Shown: piece by piece, positions 17,199 to 24,561 of the stretch
How the letters are laid out: each line of letters starts with the position of its first letter
Numbering within the stretch: position 1 is the first letter of the stretch
From: Terriglobia bacterium
GTDB lineage: Bacteria > Acidobacteriota > Terriglobia > Bryobacterales > Bryobacteraceae
Length of the DNA: 36,830 bases
NCBI GenBank assembly: GCA_003175985.1
Contig: PSRJ01000145.1
Location: 1-36,830, forward strand
Direction: 5' to 3'
Translations under genes and position numbers: made by a program
Notes under the pieces: model-generated
Databases searched by the model: none
Told to the model about the DNA's origin: nothing
The model's input: the letters and a program-made list of their open reading frames with translations, nothing else

Positions 17199-19175
17199 AT
17201 GAGCAAGACGCCGGACCGCACGCTGGGGATGGACCGGAAAATCACGCGGCGCGATTTTGTAAACGGAATCAGCGTCTCGGCCGCCGGCGCGTTTCTTCTG
17301 CCGCAAATCGCAGCCGCTCAGGAGTTCGCGCCGGAACAAGCGCCCGACTACTATCCTCCGGCGCTGACCGGGCTCCGGGGGGACCATGCGGGTTCCTTTG
17401 AAGCCGCCCACAATTTGCGCGACACCCGCAGCGTCGATCTCTCCAGCGCAGCGCATACCAATGAGACCTACGACCTGGTCGTAGTAGGCGCGGGGATGAG
17501 TGGCCTGGCAGCCGCTTACTTCTTCCTCAAGAACGCCGGACGGGGCGCCCGCGTGCTGATTCTGGATAACCACGACGATTTCGGCGGACACGCCAAGCGA
17601 AACGAGTTCCGGCACAACGGCAAACTGCTGGCAATCAACGGCGGGACACTAAACATTGAAGCGCCGCAGCGGTATTTTGAGGATGCCAAGGCGCTGCTGC
17701 ACGACATCGGCGTCGATCTGGAACGCTTTCAAACTTCCAACAAGTCCAACCGCGACTTGTACCGGTCCCTGGGTCTGGGCAACGCCTATTTCTTCGATAA
17801 AGAGACCTGGGGCGCGGACCGTCTGGCTTTGAGTCCCGCGGGCGGCGGGCGCGGACGACGGTTCAGCGTGGAGTTTCTTGAGCAAACACCCCTTTCCGCG
17901 GGGGCCCGGAAGGATCTGTTGCGCCTGTATGATCAGGAGCAACCGGATTATCTCCCTGGTCTTTCTTCCGCCGAGAAGAAGGTCCGGCTCGCCAAGATGA
18001 GCTACCGGGACTTTCTGCTGAATGCCGCCAAGGTAGACGAGCAGGTCTATTGGTTCTTCCAGCACTTTGGGGAAGGCAACTTCTGTGTTGGAGGAGACGC
18101 CACACCCGCATTATTTGCGTGGGAGATGGGGCAGCCGGGATTTACCGGGCTTCATCTGGAGCCCACGCCGAATGGAGTCCTCGCGGAGTTGGCCGGCGTG
18201 CAGCACGGACGGCAAGTGGAAGCGCCTGGTCCCTCGGTGCACTTTCCCGACGGGAACGCGACCATTGCCCGCCTGCTGGTGCGGCATCTCATTCCCGAAG
18301 CGTTGCCCGGAAAGACTCAGGAGGACTCCGGGGCTGAACGCGTGAACTATGCCGCGCTCGATAAATCCGGCCAGGCCGCGAGAATCCGGCTCAATAGCAC
18401 CGTGCTCCACGTCAGGCATGAAGGTGATCCGGCAAACGCGAAAGAAGTGGTGATCACTTACAACCGCGGCGGGAAGCTCTACGACGTGCGTGCGAGGGGT
18501 TGTGTTCTGGCCTGCTGGAACATGTTTATCCCTTACCTGGCCCCGGAGCTTCCCAAAGCGCAAAAAGACGCGCTGGCCTATGCCGTAAAAGGGCCGCTCG
18601 TTTATACCAGTGTCGGAGTAAAGGACTGGACCGCCTGGAAGAAGCTGGGTATCGCGAACGTCAATTGCCCCACGATGTACCACACGGGGCTGGCGCTCAC
18701 CGAGGCGGTTTCTCTCGGTGATCTGCAGCATGCGCAGACTCCCCAGGAACCGGTCGCGCTGCATCTCACGAAGGTAATGAGCGTGCCGGGGAAGCCTCGC
18801 CAGGAACAGCACCGGCTCGGGCGCGCGGAGCTCCTTACCACGCCGTTTGAGACATTCGAGCGGAAGATCCGCGACCAACTGGCGCGCGTGCTCGGGCCGG
18901 GAGGCTTCGATCCCGCGCGGGACATCATCGCGATTACCGTAAATCGCTGGCCCCACGGATACGCCTACACCTACAACAGCCTCTTCGAGCCGATGGAATG
19001 GGTATATACGAACTCGAACTCCCGGCCGAATGTGATTGCGCGCCAGCCATATGGGCTGATCGCCATCGCCAATTCCGACGCGGGCGCCAGCCCCCACACC
19101 GATACCGCGATGTGGGAAGCCCATCGCGCAGTGGGAGATATCTTGAATCGGCGCTCGATGCCGTTTCTGGCTTAA
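17199..19175 (+). CDS. spdH: Spermidine dehydrogenase-like FAD oxidoreductase, Tat-exported (paralog 2)
   Basis: 658 residues from ATG 17199, chosen over an in-frame TTG at 17187 because GAGG at 17189-17192 lies six bases before it. The N-terminus LGMDRKITRRDFVNG carries the Tat motif. YYPPALTGLRGDHAGSFE and the FAD motif GAGMSG (97-102), then LDNHDDFGGHAKRNEF, match spermidine dehydrogenases closely, more so than paralog 1. It would act in the periplasm on polyamines, passing electrons to a cytochrome. It follows TonB receptor 2 in the same operon with no cytochrome gene of its own; the five-haem and mono-haem cytochromes upstream are candidate partners. Its TAA stop overlaps the stop of the convergent subtilase gene on the other strand (TTAA at 17 kb downstream end, 19172-19175). 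Substrate remains unproven. Confidence 0.85.
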   Translation: MSKTPDRTLGMDRKITRRDFVNGISVSAAGAFLLPQIAAAQEFAPEQAPDYYPPALTGLRGDHAGSFEAAHNLRDTRSVDLSSAAHTNETYDLVVVGAGMSGLAAAYFFLKNAGRGARVLILDNHDDFGGHAKRNEFRHNGKLLAINGGTLNIEAPQRYFEDAKALLHDIGVDLERFQTSNKSNRDLYRSLGLGNAYFFDKETWGADRLALSPAGGGRGRRFSVEFLEQTPLSAGARKDLLRLYDQEQPDYLPGLSSAEKKVRLAKMSYRDFLLNAAKVDEQVYWFFQHFGEGNFCVGGDATPALFAWEMGQPGFTGLHLEPTPNGVLAELAGVQHGRQVEAPGPSVHFPDGNATIARLLVRHLIPEALPGKTQEDSGAERVNYAALDKSGQAARIRLNSTVLHVRHEGDPANAKEVVITYNRGGKLYDVRARGCVLACWNMFIPYLAPELPKAQKDALAYAVKGPLVYTSVGVKDWTAWKKLGIANVNCPTMYHTGLALTEAVSLGDLQHAQTPQEPVALHLTKVMSVPGKPRQEQHRLGRAELLTTPFETFERKIRDQLARVLGPGGFDPARDIIAITVNRWPHGYAYTYNSLFEPMEWVYTNSNSRPNVIARQPYGLIAIANSDAGASPHTDTAMWEAHRAVGDILNRRSMPFLA

Positions 19176-19804
19176 ACTGGCAATCGCGCCTGCCCGATCA
19201 GAGTTTGAAGAGTCGAGGCAGGCGGGCCGGGAATATGGGAGCGGGCGGCGAATCCCGTCATGTTGGCGACGGCAAAACTTGCGCCATTGAGGTTCGCGGT
19301 TACGGGAACGCCGGGGATCGGCCGCGGATAAGGTGAGGCGTAAAAGACTCCATCCCGGTAATAAAAGGCGTCGCGCGGACACTCGGGGTCGGGAAGGACG
19401 CCGATCACTCCGGACAGGCTGCCTGGCAAAGTTTGCGCCGCGCTGATCACCAGCAGATCATCGCCCAAGGCTTCGAGGAAACGCGTACGATGATCGGGAT
19501 TCGAAGTTCCGAGACTCAAGTTGACAATGTCCATCTGGTGGCGGCGGCACCACGCCAGCGCGCGGATAATCACATCGATACTCGTGCTGAGACGAGTATC
19601 GAATACCTTGACAGCGTATAGTTCCGCATCGGGCGCTTTTTCCCGGACGGCTCCGGCTACCGCCGTGCCATGGCCGAGCCGGTCGATCGCGTCTTCACTT
19701 TCGACGTGTTCGGTGATAAAGACAGACCCCGCCACCGCACCCACGTGGGGGTGGCCGGCGTGAATGCCGCTGTCGACAATCGCGACTCTTGCTACGTGCG
19801 ACAT
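19172..19804 (-). CDS. qhpE: Small cytoplasmic subtilisin-like protease, probable QhpE (leader peptidase for QhpC)
   Basis: 210 residues from ATG 19804, which shares one base with the TGA stop of the regulator upstream (TGATG), so translation is coupled. The S8 catalytic triad is visible: D11 in IVDSG, H45 in GHGTAVAG and S176 in NGASFAVA. There is no signal peptide or propeptide, unlike secreted subtilases, and it is near the size of QhpE, the cytoplasmic protease that removes the QhpC leader during QHNDH maturation. The QHNDH operon begins 1.3 kb away, which supports the call. The usual oxyanion-hole asparagine (AAGN) is replaced around Q124 (ISAAQTLPG). In known systems qhpE lies in the same operon as the subunits; here it travels with a regulator instead. 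Confidence 0.78.
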   Translation of the reverse strand: MSHVARVAIVDSGIHAGHPHVGAVAGSVFITEHVESEDAIDRLGHGTAVAGAVREKAPDAELYAVKVFDTRLSTSIDVIIRALAWCRRHQMDIVNLSLGTSNPDHRTRFLEALGDDLLVISAAQTLPGSLSGVIGVLPDPECPRDAFYYRDGVFYASPYPRPIPGVPVTANLNGASFAVANMTGFAARSHIPGPPASTLQTLIGQARLPV

Positions 19805-20634
19805 CAAAATGTCAGCGGCGTGTTTACCCAGATGAGCGAGGCTTCGATGTCCGACGGATTGAACCAGCGATGCCCGACGTTGCTTTCGAACCAGAAGCTG
19901 TCACCCTCCTGCAAGACGTGGCATTCCAGTTCGTCGAGCCAGATCTCGAGAGTGCCCTTCAGCATGAAAATGAATTCTTCGCCCATGTGGGAGTAGGCTC
20001 CATCACTTCCAGCGCCGGGTGACACGCGGAAGAGCATGCATTCGAGCATCTTCGTACCGATCGAGAGGAGCTGAATATCGACGCCCTTGCTGGTGCGCAA
20101 CGATCTGCGCTGGTTGGGGCGGATCAACCGGCGCGATCGGTGCGGAACGTCGAAAAACTCAAGCACCGTCGTGTTGTAGCTCGACGCTAGCCGTTGCAGC
20201 GTCGCGATCGAGGGGTTCGCCCGGGATAGTTCGATCGCGCTGAGAAAACCGGCGGAGATCTTGGCCCGTTCGGCGGCCTCTACGAGTCCCAGATCCAGAC
20301 TGCGGCGCATCTTTCGGAGACGGGGTCCAATATCAGGTTTGTGGTTCAGATTCGGCCCGGCCGGGGCCGGGCGGTTTTCCCCAAGCACCTCCTTAATGCC
20401 GGGAACACTCAGTTTCTTGACATCGCGAAGATACTTGATGCGTTTCAGGACTTCAAGAAGGTCCGGATTATAGAGACGATATCGTCCGGAACTGCGCGCC
20501 GGGCTCACCAATCCGACGTTCTCCCACAAGCGCAGTGTGGAAGGACTGATTCCGAGAATACGTGCGGTTTGTCCGACAGTAAGATACCTGGTTTGTAAGC
20601 TCTTCTGGGAGCGCTGCTTGGACGGCTTGGCCAT
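19804..20634 (-). CDS. Three-domain transcriptional regulator: MerR-type HTH + XRE-type HTH + cupin
   Basis: 276 residues from ATG 20634; the frame runs on upstream but this start follows a perfect TATAAT by a short leader. Residues 17-85 form a MerR-type winged helix (YLTVGQTARILGIS, WENVGLVSP, GRYRLYN). Residues 101-160 form an XRE/Cro-type helix-turn-helix. Residues 195-272 form a cupin sensor (HMGEEFIFMLKGTLE, EGDSFWFESNVGHRW). XRE-cupin proteins include PuuR, the putrescine-responsive repressor, so an amine-sensing role fits the neighbourhood. It is coupled to the qhpE-like gene and diverges from the QHNDH operon, whose promoter holds a perfect palindrome that is the obvious operator candidate. 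Having two DNA-binding domains in one chain is uncommon. Ligand and direction of control are inference. Confidence 0.88.
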   Translation of the reverse strand: MAKPSKQRSQKSLQTRYLTVGQTARILGISPSTLRLWENVGLVSPARSSGRYRLYNPDLLEVLKRIKYLRDVKKLSVPGIKEVLGENRPAPAGPNLNHKPDIGPRLRKMRRSLDLGLVEAAERAKISAGFLSAIELSRANPSIATLQRLASSYNTTVLEFFDVPHRSRRLIRPNQRRSLRTSKGVDIQLLSIGTKMLECMLFRVSPGAGSDGAYSHMGEEFIFMLKGTLEIWLDELECHVLQEGDSFWFESNVGHRWFNPSDIEASLIWVNTPLTF

Positions 20635-20653
20635 GGCCTTATGGAAATAGAGA

Positions 20654-20682
20654 ATTATAACCCAGCGGCACGTCCGCAAAAC
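20654..20682 (-). promoter_or_regulatory. Promoter of the MerR-XRE-cupin regulator/qhpE operon
   Basis: On the minus strand a perfect TATAAT occupies 20659-20654. A poor -35 (GTTTTG) sits 17 bases upstream at 20682-20677. Transcription would start near 20647, about 13 bases before the ATG, which also helps choose that start. A weak -35 would suit an activated promoter. Confidence 0.42.
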
Positions 20683-20902
20683 CTCTACAGTCAGCCAGCT
20701 CTGGCCTGAGCACACTTCTGGTGTAGGGCACGCCGCCGCCCTCTACTCTAACATTCCAGAATTATCGTAATGTTTTAACGAGCGTGGCATATTCCGCAGG
20801 ACGATGTCAAGGCTTAGCCCGGCACAGCCGACCATGTCATGCGGCGTAGAATTTGGGGCTCGCGGTTATGGGGGCGGCATCGGCCTCAAAGAATTTTTTG
20901 AT

Positions 20903-20931
20903 TTGACAACTTTGCAAAGTTGCCGTATTGT
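20903..20931 (+). promoter_or_regulatory. Promoter of the TonB3-qhpADCB operon with a 16-bp perfect palindrome in the spacer
   Basis: TTGACA at 20903-20908, a 17-base spacer and TATTGT at 20926-20931. The spacer contains the perfect dyad CAACTTTGCAAAGTTG at 20907-20922, placed between -35 and -10 as MerR-type operators are. The adjacent divergent MerR-XRE-cupin regulator is the natural candidate to bind it. A related imperfect dyad with the same spacing precedes TonB receptor 1. Confidence 0.68.
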
Positions 20932-21114
20932 TGCAACCACTGGGTGCCATGCAGCCTCGTTTCACGCCCTTGGGCCACGTCGTCGGGGGCAATTGCCGAC
21001 ATGCGAGGATTGCACACAGGAAGGGGCAATGGCCGATTTTCCCCGGCTTGGCTGATGTGATGCCAAACCAAGATCGCCGCAACCGCAAACAAACCATTCA
21101 GGGGGATGCTATCC

Positions 21115-24100
21115 ATGTTTTCCATTGGGGTGTCAGGCACGGTCGCGCGTAAAGTTTGCTCGTTCATCGCGCTTGCTACGCTCGTGCAGCTTTTCACTAC
21201 AATCAGTCCGGCGCAATCCACCTTCGGGGGATTCGTGGGCACGGTAAAAGACCCATCGGGCAGCATAGTCGCCGGCTGCAGCGTGACTGTCAAGAACCTT
21301 GGTACTTCCACGAGCCGAAGCGTCCTTACGGATTCCACAGGATCCTTCACCGTGGTCAATCTCGAGCCGGGGAGCTATGAGGTCACTATGGAGATGAAGG
21401 GCTTCCAGAAAGTGACGCGCACCAACCTTCAGCTTCTCGCCCGGCAAACGCTTCGCGTAGATGGCGCTCTGCCGCTGCTGTCTCAGTCGCAGGCCATCGA
21501 AGTGAACGTGCAGGCTGAGGCGCCCATCAATACCGAAGTCTCCAACATCGCGGAGACGAAGCTGGGCCGCGAATTGATCGACCTTCCTGTCGCGCTCGGT
21601 TCGCGCGCGCAGGGCTCCACCAGCGCGTTCAGCACCCTGACGACGCAGCCCGGCGTGGAGACCGACAACAACGGCCAGATTTCCGTCGCCGGCTCGAACG
21701 TGGATATGCTGTCCATGAGCATCGATGGAATCAGCACGATGAGCGCGCGGAACAGCGCTCCGATGCGGGAGCTGTTTCCCTCCTTCGATGGAATCGCCGA
21801 AATTCGCGTGAGCGAAGTCAACAACAGCGCCGAATTCGGCGGCATCAGCGACGTCACCACCATTTCCAAGGGCGGCAGCAACCAGTTTCATGGCAGTATT
21901 TTTGAAAATCACCAGAACTCCGCATTTGCCGCCCGTGACACATTTAGCCCGAAGGTGCCCAAGCTGATCATGAATGACTTCGGGGCCTCCGTAGGCGGGC
22001 CTATTTCGATTCCCAAGCTTTACAGCGGTAAGGACCGGACGTTCTTCTTCATGGACTATGAAGGTCTTCGGCTGCCCCGCCAGGCGGTGCTGGTAGAGAG
22101 CGTTCCTTCGCTCCCTTTGCGCAATGGCGATCTCTCGGCCTACTCGACTCAGATCAAAGACGTGGATGGCACTCCATTTGCCGGCAACCAGATTCCCCAG
22201 TCACGGATCAATTCGGTTTCCGCGGGGGTACTCAAGTACCTCTTCCCGCTGCCGAACACGGGCGCGCCCAACGCGATTTCCAACAACTACGTGCAGAACT
22301 TCCCCGTGCCGATTGGCAGCAACCAGGGAGACATACGGCTGGACCAAAACATCACTTCCAAGCAGTCGGCCTTCGCCCGGTTCACCTATAAGCGCAAGGC
22401 AGACCAGCGCGTACCTTGCAACACGTGCGCTTCCTCTCTCAACGGCACGGCGCTGGGCGGCGCGGTGCTGGTCCCGGAGAACGACTGGAGCCTGACGGGC
22501 GCTCATAACTGGGTTATCAGCCCGCGAATCGTGAATGAGTTTCGAGCCGGATGGACGGGCCTCCACCAGGCGACGAAGTTCGGTATTGCGGGCAGTCAAA
22601 TCGAGGATCAATTGGGTCTGACGCCCTTCATCCAGCAAGGCCGCGACTTCTTGTCCCAAGTCAATACAACTCCCAATGTCCGGATCGCGGGCTTCCAGCG
22701 AACGGGCGGCGTCGGCTCAAATCTTCAACAGACCCAAACCTATCAAATCCTCGATAATCTGACGTGGATCAAGGGGAGACACACAATAAAGTTAGGCGGT
22801 GACTTCCGTTATCTCACGGCCCTCTACACGTCTGTATTCGACGCCCTGTGGCTCGGGCGGTATAACTTCACCAACTCTGTGATCGGTCCGGTGATCGGGA
22901 ACCCATATGCCGCCTTTATGCTCGGCGTTCCGAGCAGCCAGACCATCGCCACAGTTCTTTATCCCGATACGGACGCGTATGGGAAGGCCTATGCCTTTTA
23001 TGCGCAGGACGACTGGAAGGTTACACCGCGGCTTACGATCAACTACGGTCTTCGCTGGGAATACCATCCCATGTTCCAGGATCACAATGGCAACGTGGCG
23101 GCGTTTCTGCAGGACTATAACACGACAGTCAACGGCACCAAGGTGCATGGCGCGGTCGCGGTACCCAACGAAAGCTTAAAGCTGGTGAATCCCGCTTTTC
23201 GCGATTCCATCGCTCCGACGCCCATTCTGACCGCCGATCAGGCCAGCATTCCCAACAGCTTGCGCTATTCGCAAAAAACTGACTTCGCACCGCGCATCGG
23301 GTTCGCGTGGCGCGCTACTCGCGATGGCAAAACGGTTATCCGCGGCGGCTACGGAAAATTTATCGATGCGCCGCTGGGCTTCCTGATTCTCTCTTCGTGG
23401 GCCGTGGAGGCCAGCTTCGTGGGCACGTTCACGAACTCCATCAAAAGCGGCAAAGCGCAATACACGTTCCCTTATCCCTTCCCTTCGAACCTCGCAGCGC
23501 AGGCAGGCACGCAGGATTTCGACCTGTCCTATGAGCTGCACTACAAGGATCCCTATGTCCAACAGTGGAACCTCACCATTGAACGGGATCTTGGCTTCCA
23601 AACCGCGGTGCGCGTTTCCTACGACGGCAGCCGCGGCACCCATCTGTCGGTAACAACGAATCCGGACCAGGTGCGGCCCAACACGATCGGGTTTGACGCG
23701 GCGAGCGCGGGCGCTCCCTTTCCACTCTGGGATTCTATCGTTAACGTGGAAAACAGCGGGCGCAGCAACTATCAATCTTTCACCATCTCGGTGAACAAGC
23801 GCCTCTCGAAAGGCCTTCAGTTCCTGTTTAGCTACAACCATGCGAAAAATCTCTCCAACGCCGGCGGGTGGAACCCCACCTCATTCGTAGGGGAGGGTGG
23901 CGGCCAGACCAGCGATTTCTACAATCCCAATCTGGATTACGGGTACGTTCCGTTCACGCGTAACCATCGCGTGATCGCGAACTTTCTGTACGAGACATCC
24001 AGCCACAGCGGGAACCGGCTGCTTGATCAGTTGGCCGGCGGATGGGAAGTGGCGGGCAGGCTGCTCTTCCAAACCGGTCCGTACATTTCCGTGACCGCGC

Positions 24101-24519
24101 CGGGCACCGATCCTTCAGGCACCAACTTTGACAATTCTTTCAATGGAGGCGATCCGCGCGCGGACATCGTGTCGGGCACCTCGTTATATCCCACGAACCG
24201 GAGCATCCAGCAATGGGTAAACCCGGCGGCATTCGCGCTGCCTCCGGACAACATCGGCCGGTTTGGCAGTTCACCGGTTGGCTCGGTAGTCGGCCCCGGG
24301 ACGCAGGCAGTCTCGCTATCCATCTATCGAAGCTTTCGATATAAGGAGCGTATGTCTCTACGGGTTGGCGCCGCGGCAACGAATCTTTTCAACCATCCGA
24401 ACTACGGCGTGCCGAACACGTCTCTGGGTACCGCCCCGTTCGGCACCATCACCAACCTGCAAACCGCGGAGGATAGCGGCCCGCGGGCGATTCAGCTCGG
24501 AGGGCGGTTTACGTTTTGA
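21115..24519 (+). CDS. Oar-type TonB-dependent outer-membrane receptor 3, first gene of the QHNDH operon
   Basis: 1134 residues from ATG 21115, nine bases after a GGGGG ribosome site; an ATG at 21106 is in frame but sits directly against that site. Signal peptide (about residues 10-31, ending SPAQ), regulatory-like beta-sandwich (35-120; GGFVGTVKDPSGSIVAG, LEPGSYEVTMEMKGF), plug domain (about 130-270) and barrel ending in Phe (GGRFTF). The plug lacks the LPLNGR motif of receptor 1. The qhpA start codon lies 42 bases downstream with no visible promoter, so receptor and amine dehydrogenase are probably co-transcribed. In known proteobacterial QHNDH loci no such receptor is part of the operon as far as I recall. 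It may bring amine-bearing substrates, or iron/haem, to the periplasm; the ligand is not readable. Confidence 0.92.
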   Translation: MFSIGVSGTVARKVCSFIALATLVQLFTTISPAQSTFGGFVGTVKDPSGSIVAGCSVTVKNLGTSTSRSVLTDSTGSFTVVNLEPGSYEVTMEMKGFQKVTRTNLQLLARQTLRVDGALPLLSQSQAIEVNVQAEAPINTEVSNIAETKLGRELIDLPVALGSRAQGSTSAFSTLTTQPGVETDNNGQISVAGSNVDMLSMSIDGISTMSARNSAPMRELFPSFDGIAEIRVSEVNNSAEFGGISDVTTISKGGSNQFHGSIFENHQNSAFAARDTFSPKVPKLIMNDFGASVGGPISIPKLYSGKDRTFFFMDYEGLRLPRQAVLVESVPSLPLRNGDLSAYSTQIKDVDGTPFAGNQIPQSRINSVSAGVLKYLFPLPNTGAPNAISNNYVQNFPVPIGSNQGDIRLDQNITSKQSAFARFTYKRKADQRVPCNTCASSLNGTALGGAVLVPENDWSLTGAHNWVISPRIVNEFRAGWTGLHQATKFGIAGSQIEDQLGLTPFIQQGRDFLSQVNTTPNVRIAGFQRTGGVGSNLQQTQTYQILDNLTWIKGRHTIKLGGDFRYLTALYTSVFDALWLGRYNFTNSVIGPVIGNPYAAFMLGVPSSQTIATVLYPDTDAYGKAYAFYAQDDWKVTPRLTINYGLRWEYHPMFQDHNGNVAAFLQDYNTTVNGTKVHGAVAVPNESLKLVNPAFRDSIAPTPILTADQASIPNSLRYSQKTDFAPRIGFAWRATRDGKTVIRGGYGKFIDAPLGFLILSSWAVEASFVGTFTNSIKSGKAQYTFPYPFPSNLAAQAGTQDFDLSYELHYKDPYVQQWNLTIERDLGFQTAVRVSYDGSRGTHLSVTTNPDQVRPNTIGFDAASAGAPFPLWDSIVNVENSGRSNYQSFTISVNKRLSKGLQFLFSYNHAKNLSNAGGWNPTSFVGEGGGQTSDFYNPNLDYGYVPFTRNHRVIANFLYETSSHSGNRLLDQLAGGWEVAGRLLFQTGPYISVTAPGTDPSGTNFDNSFNGGDPRADIVSGTSLYPTNRSIQQWVNPAAFALPPDNIGRFGSSPVGSVVGPGTQAVSLSIYRSFRYKERMSLRVGAAATNLFNHPNYGVPNTSLGTAPFGTITNLQTAEDSGPRAIQLGGRFTF

Positions 24520-24561
24520 CGGGAAAGTAGTCTAATACTCGAATAGCGAAGGAGAGCACGA

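Larger units (their letters stand above)
20635..21114. other. Divergent control region between the regulator and the QHNDH operon, with a long leader
   Basis: 480 bases without a convincing large gene. From left to right: the regulator promoter (20654-20682); an inverted repeat AACATT-N13-AATGTT (20750-20774); the promoter/operator of the operon (20903-20931); a second short palindrome GTTGCAAC (20930-20937) right after the -10; and then a transcribed leader of roughly 175 bases. The leader holds an eight-codon frame at 21029-21055 (MADFPRLG, then TGA) behind a strong AGGAAGGGG ribosome site, a possible leader peptide. Longer frames crossing the region look like chance. No riboswitch fold was recognised. 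Confidence 0.6.

Noticed and set aside
12282-19175. SpdH-like flavoproteins as the missing QhpG
   Set aside because: Both carry Tat signals and SpdH-specific motifs, so they should be periplasmic amine oxidases, whereas QhpG works on the unexported QhpC in the cytoplasm.
18111-19382. Minus-strand open frame of 423 codons opposite SpdH paralog 2
   Set aside because: Antisense shadow of a well-supported flavoprotein gene; Arg-rich with no domain, and it also runs across the qhpE-like gene in a different frame.
20804-21152. Small open frames of 74-83 codons upstream of TonB receptor 3
   Set aside because: They start before or inside the promoter/operator and lack plausible ribosome sites; only the eight-codon frame at 21029 with a strong site was kept as a finding.
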